From assembly GCF_008710705.1 (NCBI RefSeq), contig NZ_VYRZ01000002.1, positions 372,001 through 436,000 of the forward strand: 64,000 nucleotides of DNA, in the 5' to 3' direction. The notes below the pieces were generated by a model. That model was not told the DNA's origin and made no database searches. It saw only the letters and a list, made by a program, of their open reading frames with translations. This DNA comes from Microbacterium radiodurans. Its GTDB lineage: Bacteria > Actinomycetota > Actinomycetes > Actinomycetales > Microbacteriaceae. Positions 47,519 to 56,306 of the stretch are shown here, one piece after another; position 1 is the first letter of the stretch; every line of letters starts with the position of its first letter. The translations under genes were made by a program, and so were the position numbers.

Positions 47519-48493
47519 TCAGAAGAGGAGCGACGTGAACCGTCGTCGCGCGGCGATCACGCGGACGTCGGAGTCGCCGACGAGATCGAACAGCTCGAGC
47601 AGACGCGTTCGCACCTCGGCGCGGTCCGACTCGTCCGCGGCGGCGAAGAGGTCGAGCAGGCGTCCGAAGGCGTCGTCGACGTGCCCGCCGGCGACATCGA
47701 GGTCGGCGACGACGAACTGCGCCGCGATGTCGGCGGGGGCCGCTGCCGCCGCCGCGCGAGCGGCCTGCAGATCGACGTTCTGGACGCGCGCGAGCAGCTT
47801 CACCTGACCGAGACCGGCCGCCGCGTCGGCATCACGCGGGTTCTCCGCCAGAGCCCGCTCGTAGGCGGAGACCGCGCGGTCGTAGTCGCCCGCCTCGATC
47901 GCCGCGAAGGCCTCGGCGTGCAGCGGCGGCAGCGGCGGCTCGCTCTCGGCGTCGGGCTCGGCCTCGGCGGGCACCACCGGGACGACGCCCGTGACGCCGT
48001 GCTGGGCGGCGAGCTGCAGCAGCTGCGCGAGCACGTCGCGCACCTGCTGCTCGGGCACCGCGCCGGTGAACAACGGCACCGGCTGGCCCGCCACGAGGGC
48101 GACGACCATCGGAATCGACTGCGCGCGGAAACCCTGCGCGAGCTGCGGGTTGGCGTCCACGTCCACCTTGGCCAGGACCACACGGCCCGCGAGCTCGGCG
48201 ACGACCTTCTCGAGCACCGGGCTGAGCTGCTTGCAGGGCCCGCACCACTCCGCCCACAGGTCGACGACGACCGGGACGGTGCGCGAGAGCTCGAGCACCT
48301 CGCCGAAGCTCTGGTCCGTCGCGTCGAACACGAGCGGCAGCGCGGGCGCTCCGGGCGCCGCGTCGCCGGTCGGCGCCCCGGGCGCCGTCGGCGACGAGCC
48401 GGGAGCGCCGGCGGCCGGCGTCGCGGGCCGATTGCGCAGGGATGAGAGGTCGACGGCGCCGCGGAGGACGGCGCTCGAGGTGGGATCGCTCAC
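47519..48493 (-). CDS. Thioredoxin-TPR protein (CnoX/YbbN-like)
   Basis: 324 residues. Pro/Ala-rich N-terminus to residue 50, thioredoxin domain 52-165 with WCGPC (Cys84, Cys87) and cis-Pro in SIPMVV, then a TPR-like C-terminal half (YDRAVSAYERALAENPRDAD) ending VIAARRRFTSLLF. CnoX-type proteins act as holdases that hand clients to chaperones under oxidative stress. An intact CxxC suggests it keeps redox activity. GTG start. Confidence 0.88.
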   Translation of the reverse strand: MSDPTSSAVLRGAVDLSSLRNRPATPAAGAPGSSPTAPGAPTGDAAPGAPALPLVFDATDQSFGEVLELSRTVPVVVDLWAEWCGPCKQLSPVLEKVVAELAGRVVLAKVDVDANPQLAQGFRAQSIPMVVALVAGQPVPLFTGAVPEQQVRDVLAQLLQLAAQHGVTGVVPVVPAEAEPDAESEPPLPPLHAEAFAAIEAGDYDRAVSAYERALAENPRDADAAAGLGQVKLLARVQNVDLQAARAAAAAAPADIAAQFVVADLDVAGGHVDDAFGRLLDLFAAADESDRAEVRTRLLELFDLVGDSDVRVIAARRRFTSLLF

Positions 48494-50287
48494 TTAGACC
48501 ACTTTCGCTGAGAGGACATTCGATCGGTAGCCGAGGAACTGGATCGGTTCGTTCGATCCGGCGGCCGGGACGAAGAAGAACAACTGGTCGGCATACGTCG
48601 TCGTGAAGCCCGTCGACGACTGCGACACACCGGTGAGCGCGCTGGCGACCGGGTTCGTGTCGGGCACGTTGATGACGGCATCCGGATTGCTCGGGGTGAA
48701 GGTGTGGTCCTCGGTGATCGTGACCGCGACGATCGCGCCGCTCTCGAGCGTCTGCAGCGCGATGGGCGCTTGCGTGCCGGCTTGCGTCGTGAACGAGACC
48801 GTCCCGGTCTCGGCGCCGGTCTGATTGAAGTCAGCGACGATCTGCTCCCGGTTGCTCGCGACACCCGCGCGGAAGGCATCGCCGTCGGCTTCGAAGAGCG
48901 AGGCGAACGGGCTGGCGTCGCCGTTGGTGAGCAGATCGGCGTACGCCGCGGCGAGCTCCTGCGGCGGGAGCAGCAGGAACGGCGAATCGGGGGCGACCTG
49001 GGGTGCACCGAGGTACGCGGGAGCGAGTTCGGGGAAGGTGTCGGTCGCGAGCTCGGAGATGTAGCCGAGCTTGTAGTTGGACCACGGATCCTGCTGGCTC
49101 ACCGTCATGATCGTGTCCGCCGAGTCACCGGAGCCCTCGACGACCGCCAGGAACGTCCGCGGCCACTGGTCGAACGTCTCCGGCAGGAGGATCTGCAGCG
49201 GCTCCGCCGGGATCGGGGGCAGCGGCGCACGGTCGGTGATGGTGGCGCGCAGCGTGTAGTTCGTCTCGCGCTCCGCGAGGGCGGGGCCGGTGAGCCGGGT
49301 GCCGGCGAGGGCGGCGTCTGCGCCCGCATCGGCCTGGGAGACGTCCTCGGCGATGCGCGTGAGGATGCGCTCCGCCTGCGCCTGCGTGACCGCGGGGGTC
49401 TGCTGGTCGGGCTCCGCGACGACCGTCGCGGTCGGCGTCGGCGTCTCGGAGGCGGACAGCTGCGGCCACGCATCGGCGGAGCAACCCGACAGGGCGAGGG
49501 CCGAGACCACGACGACCGGCAGGGCGATGAACGACCCGCGGCCTCGGGTGAGGCGGCGGCGTGGTGGCGTGGCGGCGATGACGCCCCGCTCGGCGCTCTC
49601 GTCGTCGATGGCCAGGTCGATGGGCTGCGTCGCCGTCAGCGGCACGCCCTTCCGCCTCGGCCCGCGGGACCGGCGGAGGTGGCGCCAGCCGAGTGCGTAC
49701 AGCACGATGCCGACGGCGAGCATGATGCCGCCGCCGACGATGAGCGGCCCCGCCCACGGGGTGTTCGATTCGACCGGCCAGGTGATGCGGATGTCGGAGG
49801 GCGCGGCGGCGGTGCCGTCGGACGCGATCAGGACGCTCATGTCGGCCGGCAGCTGCAGCGACGTCATCAGCGCGTCCTCGCGCTGGAACTCCTCGAGCCA
49901 GAGGTCCGACCCCACCGGCGACACCGGCGCAGCCGCCTCCGCACCTTCGTCGGAGACTGCAGCCGTGGCGGCGACGTCGGTGACGGCGACCTCGCCGTCA
50001 CCGGCCGGCTCGATGGTCGCGTGATCGGCGCGGGCGAGCCAGGCCTCGACGTCGGAGGTGCGGCCGTAGGCGGCGAAGATCGTGCCGTCGCCCTCGATGC
50101 GCAGGGTCTGGGTCCCGGAGCGGGACGTGAGGACGGAGCCGTCGAGCAATGTGAACGGCGCGTCGCCGGAGACCGCGACCGTCTCGCTCACCGTCTCGGG
50201 TCCGCGGAGGACGGTGCGCTGGGCGATCCCGGCACCGATCATCAGGGTGGCCAGCACGAATGCGACCACGGCCCAAACGAAACGCAC
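48494..50287 (-). CDS. Large membrane protein with internal lipobox-like segment, unknown function
   Basis: 597 residues. Hydrophobic segments at 1-22, 180-201 and 253-268. Residues 25-178 would be outside, 203-250 (Arg-rich) inside and 270-597 outside. The third segment ends LALSGC at 266-269, like a lipoprotein signal, followed by a Pro/Thr-rich spacer (TPTPTATVVAE). It looks like a membrane protein fused to a lipoprotein. GGAG lies about 9 bases before the GTG; TAGTCT further upstream may be the -10. Not recognised by name. Confidence 0.75.
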   Translation of the reverse strand: MRFVWAVVAFVLATLMIGAGIAQRTVLRGPETVSETVAVSGDAPFTLLDGSVLTSRSGTQTLRIEGDGTIFAAYGRTSDVEAWLARADHATIEPAGDGEVAVTDVAATAAVSDEGAEAAAPVSPVGSDLWLEEFQREDALMTSLQLPADMSVLIASDGTAAAPSDIRITWPVESNTPWAGPLIVGGGIMLAVGIVLYALGWRHLRRSRGPRRKGVPLTATQPIDLAIDDESAERGVIAATPPRRRLTRGRGSFIALPVVVVSALALSGCSADAWPQLSASETPTPTATVVAEPDQQTPAVTQAQAERILTRIAEDVSQADAGADAALAGTRLTGPALAERETNYTLRATITDRAPLPPIPAEPLQILLPETFDQWPRTFLAVVEGSGDSADTIMTVSQQDPWSNYKLGYISELATDTFPELAPAYLGAPQVAPDSPFLLLPPQELAAAYADLLTNGDASPFASLFEADGDAFRAGVASNREQIVADFNQTGAETGTVSFTTQAGTQAPIALQTLESGAIVAVTITEDHTFTPSNPDAVINVPDTNPVASALTGVSQSSTGFTTTYADQLFFFVPAAGSNEPIQFLGYRSNVLSAKVV

Positions 50288-50440
50288 GAATCACCTCTCC
50301 ACGTCCCGGACGGGTACCCGAACGCTGAATCGACATTTCAGACTAGCGAAAACGACCTGAAAGCGTCGTGAGAGGGGCGCCTGCACGGTCGGAGCCCGGT
50401 GTTCTCGTATTGTGAGATCCACTCGAGACCGGAGACCTCC
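50288..50440. promoter_or_regulatory. Divergent region with CTGAA/TTCAG repeats
   Basis: Contains CTGAA, TTTCAG and CTGAAA within 50321-50363, giving two possible inverted pairs around a TAGTCT (minus) -10 box; also the palindrome GGGTACCC. On the plus strand TATTGT (50408-50413) may be the -10 of the AI-2E gene. Confidence 0.4.
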
Positions 50441-51511
50441 GTGAAGCTGCAGAACCCGTTCCGCACGGCCCTCATCGCCACCCTCGGCGTCGGCGTCGGC
50501 ATCCTCATCATCGGCGGCATCCAGACGCTCTCGACGATCCTGCTCTACGTCGGCACCGCCCTCTTCCTCGCGCTGGGCCTCGACCCGATCGTGTCGTGGC
50601 TCGAGCGCCGCAAGCTGCCGCGTTGGGCCGCTCTGCTGGTGACCTTCGCCGCGCTGCTGGCGGTCTTCGCCGGCATCATCCTCATGGTCGTCCCGATCAT
50701 CGTGTCGCAGATATCGCAGCTCGTGAGCGTGATCCAGAACCTCGTCACGTCGGGCACGTGGGACCCGGTCACGACGATCCGGGACTGGCTGACGCAGAAC
50801 TTCCCCCAGCTCAACGTCGACGAGCTCTTCTCCTACCTCTCCGACTGGTACGCCTCGCTCGACCTGGGCGCGATCGGGAGCACCATCGGCGAGTCGCTGA
50901 TCCTCATCGGCGGCGGCATCATCAGCGGTTTCACCGGCGCCGTCATCGTGCTCATCCTCACGATCTACTTCACGGCCTCGACTCCCAGCCTCAAGGCGGC
51001 GGTCTACCAGCTCGTGCCCGCGTCGCGCCGGCCCCGGTTCGTCGACCTGTCGGAGCAGATCACGGCATCCGTCGGCTTCTACGTCATGGGGCAGGTGTCG
51101 CTCGGCCTCATCAACGGCGTGCTGAGCGCGATCTTCCTGAGCGTCATCGGGGCACCGTTCCCCGCGGTCCTCGCCGTGATCGCCTTCTTCTTCTCGCTCA
51201 TCCCGCTGGTGGGCACCCTCACGGGGTCGGCGATCATCGTCCTCACCTGCCTGATCCCGGGCCTGTCCGACCCGCAGACGGCGCTGTGGGCGGCCATCTG
51301 GTACATCGTCTACATGCAGGTGGAGGCGTACCTCATCTCGCCGCGCATCATGAACCGCGCAGTGAAGATCCCCGGAGCCGTCGTGGTGATCGCCGCCCTT
51401 GCCGGAGCCGCGCTCGGGCAGCTGCTGGGTGCGCTCGTCGCCATCCCGGTGGCCGCCAGCATCCTCATCATCTACCGTCAGGTCGTCATCCCGCGGCAGA
51501 ACGAGCGCTGA
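50441..51511 (+). CDS. AI-2E family transporter
   Basis: 356 residues with about eight membrane segments. ALFLALGLDPIVSWLERRKLPRWAALL near the N-terminus and GAPFPAVLAVIAFFFSLIPLVGTLTG near the C-terminus are family runs. Members export small molecules or act as Na+/H+ antiporters; the substrate is not known. GTG 50441 with GGAG upstream was preferred to the GTG at 50399, which lies in promoter sequence. Confidence 0.9.
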   Translation: MKLQNPFRTALIATLGVGVGILIIGGIQTLSTILLYVGTALFLALGLDPIVSWLERRKLPRWAALLVTFAALLAVFAGIILMVVPIIVSQISQLVSVIQNLVTSGTWDPVTTIRDWLTQNFPQLNVDELFSYLSDWYASLDLGAIGSTIGESLILIGGGIISGFTGAVIVLILTIYFTASTPSLKAAVYQLVPASRRPRFVDLSEQITASVGFYVMGQVSLGLINGVLSAIFLSVIGAPFPAVLAVIAFFFSLIPLVGTLTGSAIIVLTCLIPGLSDPQTALWAAIWYIVYMQVEAYLISPRIMNRAVKIPGAVVVIAALAGAALGQLLGALVAIPVAASILIIYRQVVIPRQNER

Positions 51512-51513
51512 CA

Positions 51514-51557
51514 CGTCGGCGCAACGCGTCGGCGCAACGCGTCGGCGCAACGCGTCG
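51514..51557. repeat. Tandem 13-bp repeat, 3.4 copies
   Basis: CGTCGGCGCAACG occurs three times without gap (51514-51526, 51527-51539, 51540-51552), followed by a partial copy. It fills the gap between two converging stop codons. Confidence 0.9.
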
Positions 51558-51561
51558 CCGG

Positions 51562-52293
51562 TCAGTCCGCGATCGGGCCGTCCCACTCCTCCGGCAGGGG
51601 CAGCGCGTCGGGATTGACCGCAGCGACGATCTCGGTGAGCACGCGGCGTGTCTGGGTCTCGCCGACCCACAGGTGCTTCCCGCCGGCGACGTCGATGACC
51701 GTGGCATGCGAGATCGCCGCGAAGCGCTCGCGTGCCTCCGCCGGACGGAGGTAGTCGTCGAACTCGGGCACCACGACGACGACGGCGCGCGTGTCGCCGT
51801 CCCAGGCCGCGACCTCCGCCGCCGTCGCACGATGCAGCGGCGGGGAGAGCAGGATGATGCCTTCGACGTCGTGGTCTCGCCCGTACTTGAGAGCGAGTTC
51901 GGTGCCGAACGACCACCCGACCAGCCAGGGGCGCGGCAGGCCGCGCTGACGGACGAGATCCATGGCGGCGGCGACGTCGAAAGCCTCGGACGCTCCCCCG
52001 TCGAAGGCTCCCTCGCTGGTGCCGCGCGGCGAGGTGGTCCCGCGCGTGTTGAAGCGGAGCACCGCCAGATCCGCGAGAGCCGGCAGCCGTCCCGCGGCCT
52101 TGCGCAGGATGTGCGAGTCCATGAACCCGCCGGCCGTGGGCAGCGGATGCAGGGTCACGAGGGTGGCGACCGGCTCCCGCGGCGATTCCGGAACCGCGAG
52201 CTCCCCCACGAGCGTCAGCCCGTCGAGGGTCTCGAGTTCGATGTCCTCGCGTCGCGCGGGGAGCAGGACGGGTCCGCGGATCTCGATGCTCAT
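51562..52293 (-). CDS. Alpha/beta hydrolase
   Basis: 243 residues. LHPLPTAGGFMDSHIL and LRFNTRGTTSPRG near the N-terminus, nucleophile elbow VGWSFGTELAL (Ser), Asp in VPEFDDYLRP and His in GGKHLWVG. The pattern is that of the small CocE/PhaC-like family of prokaryotic hydrolases. Substrate unknown. GGAGG precedes ATG 52293, which overlaps the upstream stop (ATGA). Confidence 0.88.
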   Translation of the reverse strand: MSIEIRGPVLLPARREDIELETLDGLTLVGELAVPESPREPVATLVTLHPLPTAGGFMDSHILRKAAGRLPALADLAVLRFNTRGTTSPRGTSEGAFDGGASEAFDVAAAMDLVRQRGLPRPWLVGWSFGTELALKYGRDHDVEGIILLSPPLHRATAAEVAAWDGDTRAVVVVVPEFDDYLRPAEARERFAAISHATVIDVAGGKHLWVGETQTRRVLTEIVAAVNPDALPLPEEWDGPIAD

Positions 52294-52577
52294 GCGATCC
52301 TCCAACAGGCCGAATGCCAATGACGACGAGCCGCCAGGTCGGCGGCATCGCCCAGAACCCCGTCAGCGCGCCACACGACGACGTGAGCCGTCGCCGGCGG
52401 TATCCGCCGGCCGCACCCGGGGCAGGTGTAGTCCTTCTGCGCCTGCGAGGCCGAGATCGGCTGCACCGTCCACTCCGTACCGCGCCGGAACTCCGTGCGC
52501 TTCCACCCGCTGAGGAGTCGGTCGAGGGAGTCGTCGTCCGGTTCGCGACGACGGCGGTTCGAGCGCGGCACCGTCAC
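52290..52577 (-). CDS. Small zinc-ribbon-like protein, 95 aa
   Basis: An Arg-rich N-terminus (PRSNRRRREPDDD) and an RGTEWTVQPISA segment are followed by YTCPGCGRRIPPATAHVVVW and a C-terminal HWHSACWRIA. CxxC with His and Cys later suggests a bound zinc. Databases often carry such proteins under the name ATP/GTP-binding protein; I see no P-loop to support that. GTG 52577 overlaps the lysozyme-like stop (GTGA). Confidence 0.75.
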   Translation of the reverse strand: MTVPRSNRRRREPDDDSLDRLLSGWKRTEFRRGTEWTVQPISASQAQKDYTCPGCGRRIPPATAHVVVWRADGVLGDAADLAARRHWHSACWRIA

Positions 52578-53251
52578 CACCAGTGGTTGGCGGTCCAGAA
52601 CGCGTGCGCGTCCGCCCAGCTGCCGTAGCGTCCGACGGCGTATCCGTTCGCCCACGAGAGGTTGTCGACGGGGTCGTACCCACTCCCGGGCACCTTGCTG
52701 CACGGATAGGCCTGCACGAGCCCGCAGGCACCGGACGACGCGTTGGTGGCGTTGGGGTTCCATCCGCTCTCGCGCGAGACGATGTAGTCGACGTAGCCCC
52801 AGTCGCCCTCGGGGATGCCGGCTGCCGCGAGCCAGTCGCTGGACGAACCGCCCCCGGAGTATCGAACGGGTTCCGCGCGCGCCGATCCGGCCTCCTCGCC
52901 CGAGGGGTCGGACGTCGGGGTCGGGGTCGGGGTGGGGGTCGGCTTCGGCGCGACGTACACCTCGAACCCGCTGCGATCGAGGGTCACCGCCGCCTGGCCC
53001 GTCTCCGTCGACAGCGCCTGCGCGTCGCTGCGCGCGTCCGCCCACAGCGACACCACCTCGACGGGCCGCTCCTGGGCGACGGCGAGGGCGGAGCCGAGCG
53101 GTGCGAGCGCGGCGACGGCCATACCGAAGGCCGCCGCGCCCCCGAACAGCGACAGGACGCCGCGACGCCGCGACCATCGCGGCCGCGGAGCGCCCGCGCG
53201 CCGCGCAGGAGTCCGGGGGGCGTGGGGGGTCAGCTCGGTGCCGGAAGTCAC
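52574..53251 (-). CDS. Secreted transglycosylase/lysozyme-like protein
   Basis: 225 residues. Arg-rich N-terminus, hydrophobic signal (GGAAAFGMAVAALAPLGSALA), a Pro-Thr linker (five PT units at about 102-111) and a C-terminal goose-lysozyme/Apf-like domain: VDYIVSRESGWNPNATNASSGACGL with the catalytic Glu, CSKVPGSGYDP, then AFWTANHWW at the very end. Cuts peptidoglycan outside the cell. GTG start 9 bases behind TAAACT. Confidence 0.88.
   Translation of the reverse strand: MTSGTELTPHAPRTPARRAGAPRPRWSRRRGVLSLFGGAAAFGMAVAALAPLGSALAVAQERPVEVVSLWADARSDAQALSTETGQAAVTLDRSGFEVYVAPKPTPTPTPTPTSDPSGEEAGSARAEPVRYSGGGSSSDWLAAAGIPEGDWGYVDYIVSRESGWNPNATNASSGACGLVQAYPCSKVPGSGYDPVDNLSWANGYAVGRYGSWADAHAFWTANHWW
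52917..52938 (+). other. Potential G-quadruplex
   Basis: Four G-runs (GGGG, GGGG, GGGG, GGGGG) separated by TC, TC and T, on the strand opposite the lysozyme-like gene. The run encodes its Pro-Thr linker in reverse. Confidence 0.6.
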
Positions 53252-53308
53252 AGTGGTCCGAGTTTAGCGAGACGTGCGTCGCGAGACCATCCGGTGGTCA
53301 TGGCCGGG

Positions 53309-53878
53309 TCATCCGATCGCGAGGATCACCGAGACGACCGCGTCGAGGACGGCGTCGACCTGCGCCTCGCTGTAGCCTCCGCGCTGCATCCGGAACGCGA
53401 CCGACCGCACTTGATCGACCGACAGCGACTCCCCCGACTCGAGATAGCGGGCGATGCGATCGGCCACGATGTCCACCTCATCGACGCGATAGCCGTAGGA
53501 GAGCAGACCGACGCGGTCGAAGCGGTGCCGGGGCTCGCGCGACAGGCGATCGAGCACCTCCTGCGCCAGGTTCCGCGACCGTCCGACCCAGGCGCGCGCT
53601 CCGGCCCGAGACAGCGCGCGCTCGCGCTCGCGGGCGGCGAACGCATCTTCGATGCGCCCGACTGCGGCATCGACGGCGCCCACCGCGTAGCCGCCGCGCA
53701 CGAGCGGGAACGCCGCCTGACGGACGGCGAGTGAGTCGAGATCGGCCCCCTCGGCATCCTCGAACGCATCGCGCGCCCGCTGCAGGAATGCATCGACGAC
53801 CTCGCGGTCATACCCCTTGGCGCGTCCCGACACGGCCGGAAAAGGCGACTCGGGAACGGTCGTCTCGGTCGAGGTCAT
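53309..53878 (-). CDS. DivIVA-domain protein
   Basis: 189 residues. FPAVSGRAKGYDREVVDAFL is a DivIVA/Wag31-like N-terminal motif; two similar repeats follow (AFPLVRGGYAVGAVDAAV, LLSYGYRVDEVDIVADRI and AFRMQRGGYSEAQVDAVL). These are membrane-curvature or cell-wall-growth factors; this short one lacks the long coiled coil of Wag31. ATG overlaps the cdsA stop (ATGA). Confidence 0.85.
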   Translation of the reverse strand: MTSTETTVPESPFPAVSGRAKGYDREVVDAFLQRARDAFEDAEGADLDSLAVRQAAFPLVRGGYAVGAVDAAVGRIEDAFAARERERALSRAGARAWVGRSRNLAQEVLDRLSREPRHRFDRVGLLSYGYRVDEVDIVADRIARYLESGESLSVDQVRSVAFRMQRGGYSEAQVDAVLDAVVSVILAIG

Positions 53879-54882
53879 GACACCACCAGAGGGGACAGAA
53901 CATGGAAGAGGATGAGGGCGACGACCGTCGAGGGCAGGATCGAGTCGAGGCGGTCGAGCACACCGCCGTGGCCGGGAAGCCAGGAACTCATGTCCTTGAT
54001 CCCGAGGTCCCGCTTGATCATGGATTCGCCGAGATCGCCGATCGTGGCCGAGCCCAGTATCGCGAGACCGATGATGACCCCCGCCCAGACCGGCAGGTGC
54101 AGCAGGAAGAGAGCGAATCCGACCGCCACGAGGGTGGCGAGGACGGCGGCGCCGGCGAAACCCTCCCAGGTTTTCTTCGGACTGATCCGCGGCGCCATCG
54201 GATGCTTCCCGAAGGCCAGCCCAGCGGCGTACGCCCCGGTGTCCGCGCCGACGACGACGGCGATCATGGCGAGGACCCAGAACTCTCCCTGGGGCTCGCG
54301 GAGGAGGATCAGTGCGAGGCTTCCGAAGAACGGCACGTAGAGCTGGACGAGACCGCTCGTCAGGACGTCGCTGAGCACGTCGCCGTAGCGGCGGCCGTCG
54401 CCGGCGGCCATCTGCGCCAGGAGCCGCCAGACGATGACCACGACGACGGCGGCGAACACGATGACCCAGTGGCCCCCGGCGTCGAGGAAGAACGCCCCGG
54501 CGAGCATCGCCGCACCCGCGACCAGCTGCGGGACGACATCGACCCGCCGCCCGGCGGCCTGGAAGGCGCGTGTCAGTTCGAACACGCCCAGCAGCACCAC
54601 GCCGACGGCGAAGATCATGAAGAGCCACTTCGCGAACACGAGGGAGCCGATCACGACCACGCCGATACCGACGCCGATGAGGGTGGCCAGGATCAGATTG
54701 CGCCCGGTCCGCGCGTTGATGCGCTCGTTCGCCTGCTCGAAGTCGGCCCGCGCCTTGACGATCTGCTGTTCGAACTCGGACCGTCGCGCACGCACCTGAT
54801 CGTGGAACGACGCATCCCCCGGGCCGCGGGCGCGCGAACGCTCCCGGGCACCGGGAGTCGCGTCGTCACCGGGTGCGCTCAT
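53875..54882 (-). CDS. cdsA: Phosphatidate cytidylyltransferase
   Basis: 335 residues: makes CDP-diacylglycerol. Charged 60-residue head, eight or so membrane segments, and the C-terminal signature SMIKRDLGIKDMSSWLPGHG continuing GVLDRLD, which fits the CDP-DAG synthase pattern with its metal-binding Asp residues. 5 bases after frr. The frr-cdsA order is standard in bacteria. Confidence 0.95.
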   Translation of the reverse strand: MSAPGDDATPGARERSRARGPGDASFHDQVRARRSEFEQQIVKARADFEQANERINARTGRNLILATLIGVGIGVVVIGSLVFAKWLFMIFAVGVVLLGVFELTRAFQAAGRRVDVVPQLVAGAAMLAGAFFLDAGGHWVIVFAAVVVVIVWRLLAQMAAGDGRRYGDVLSDVLTSGLVQLYVPFFGSLALILLREPQGEFWVLAMIAVVVGADTGAYAAGLAFGKHPMAPRISPKKTWEGFAGAAVLATLVAVGFALFLLHLPVWAGVIIGLAILGSATIGDLGESMIKRDLGIKDMSSWLPGHGGVLDRLDSILPSTVVALILFHVLSPLVVS

Positions 54883-54887
54883 CCGCG

Positions 54888-55442
54888 TCAGACCTCGAGG
54901 AGCTCGGCCTCTTTGCGCTTGAGCGCCTCGTCGATCAGATCGACGTGTGCGCGCGTCAGCGCGTCGAGTTCCTTCTCACCGCGGACCAGCTCGTCCTCGC
55001 CGACCTCGCTCTTGAGACCGTCGATCTCGTCCTTCGACTTGCGACGGATGCCGCGCAGGTGGACCTTGTGGTCCTCCCCCTTCGAGCGCACGAGCTTCAC
55101 GTACTCTTTGCGTCGCTCCTCGGTCAGCTCGGGCATCGTCACGCGGACGATGTTGCCGTCGTTCGTGGGGTTCACGCCCAGATTCGGCGTGTCGCGGATC
55201 GCCTGCTCGATCGCCTTCAGCGCCGTCTTGTCGTAGGGGGTGACGATGATCGTGCGCGCCTCGGGGTTGTTCAGCGATGCGAGCTGCGCGAGAGGCGTCG
55301 GCGAGCCGTAGTAGTCGACGAGGATCTTCTGGAACAGCGCCGTGTTCGCACGGCCCGTCCGGACCGTCGCGAAGTCCTCCTTCGCGGCCTCGACGGCTCG
55401 CTCCATGCGGGTTTTCGTGTCAGCGAGGATCTCGGGGATCAC
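54888..55442 (-). CDS. frr: Ribosome recycling factor
   Basis: 184 residues. [51 protein letters not shown] and the ending [18 protein letters not shown] are all classical. GTG start with GGAG 5 bases upstream. TAGACT at 55474-55479 (minus) is a likely own promoter between pyrH and frr. Confidence 0.97.
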   Translation of the reverse strand: MIPEILADTKTRMERAVEAAKEDFATVRTGRANTALFQKILVDYYGSPTPLAQLASLNNPEARTIIVTPYDKTALKAIEQAIRDTPNLGVNPTNDGNIVRVTMPELTEERRKEYVKLVRSKGEDHKVHLRGIRRKSKDEIDGLKSEVGEDELVRGEKELDALTRAHVDLIDEALKRKEAELLEV

Positions 55443-55498
55443 CGGTCACTCCATTCGTCGGTACGTCCGGTCAAGTCTAGTCTGCGAGGCACCGGGCC

Positions 55499-56218
55499 TC
55501 AGACGGTGACCAGCGTGCCGATGGTTTCACCCAGGAGCGCACGGGTGACGTTGCCCGCCGGCTCCATGCCGAACACGCGCATGTCGATGCGGTTGTCCAT
55601 GCACAGGCTGAAGGCGGTCGAGTCGACGACCTTCAGGCCGCGCTGGAGCGCCTCGGCGTACGTGATCCGGTCGATGCGCTCCGCGGTCGGATCCGTCTTC
55701 GGATCGGCCGTGTAGACGGCATCCACACCGTTCTTGGCGACGAGCACCTCGTCTGCCTTGATCTCCAGTGCGCGCTGCGCCGCGACCGTGTCGGTGGAGA
55801 AGTACGGCAGGCCCGCGCCCGCACCGAAGATGACGACGCGCCCCTTCTCCATGTGACGCTCGGCACGGCGCGGGATGTAGGGCTCGGCGACCTGGGTCAT
55901 CGAGATGGCCGACTGCACGCGTGTGGCCGCTCCGGCCTGCTCCAGGAAGTCCTGGAGGGCGAGCGCGTTCATGACGGTCCCGAGCATGCCCATGTAGTCG
56001 GCCCGGCCGCGGTCCATGCCGCGCTGGCTGAGCTCGGCGCCGCGGAAGAAGTTGCCGCCGCCCACGACGACGGCGATCTCGACGCGATCGACGGCTGCGG
56101 CGATGTCACGCGCGATCTGTCCGACGACGTCGGGGTTCACGCCCAGCTGACCGGCGCCGAACGCCTCGCCCGACAGCTTCAGCAGGACGCGGCGGCGTCC
56201 GGTTCTCTCATCGTTCAT
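55499..56218 (-). CDS. pyrH: UMP kinase
   Basis: 239 residues, UMP to [52 protein letters not shown] and [13 protein letters not shown] are diagnostic. AAGGGA stands about 7 bases before ATG 56218. Confidence 0.97.
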   Translation of the reverse strand: MNDERTGRRRVLLKLSGEAFGAGQLGVNPDVVGQIARDIAAAVDRVEIAVVVGGGNFFRGAELSQRGMDRGRADYMGMLGTVMNALALQDFLEQAGAATRVQSAISMTQVAEPYIPRRAERHMEKGRVVIFGAGAGLPYFSTDTVAAQRALEIKADEVLVAKNGVDAVYTADPKTDPTAERIDRITYAEALQRGLKVVDSTAFSLCMDNRIDMRVFGMEPAGNVTRALLGETIGTLVTV

Positions 56219-56242
56219 GATGTCCCTTTCGTCGCTGTGTGC

Positions 56243-56271
56243 AGAGTATTCGCCCGAGGCGGGCACGGAAA
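56243..56271 (-). promoter_or_regulatory. pyrH promoter
   Basis: On the minus strand: -35 TTTCCG (56266-56271), 17-bp spacer, -10 TACTCT (56243-56248); leader of about 18 bases. The -35 coincides with the U-tract of the tsf terminator. Confidence 0.55.
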
Positions 56272-56297
56272 AGGCCCGCATCCGAAGATGCGGGCCT
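56269..56297 (-). terminator. Intrinsic terminator of tsf
   Basis: On the minus strand AGGCCCGCATC pairs perfectly with GATGCGGGCCT around a TTCG tetraloop; TTTT spans the stem end and the following bases. 10 bases after the tsf stop. Confidence 0.9.
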
Positions 56298-56306
56298 GTC
56301 CGATGA

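Noticed and set aside
51514..51557. CRISPR-like repeats
   Set aside because: The 13-bp units are directly adjacent with no spacers, and no cas gene is present.
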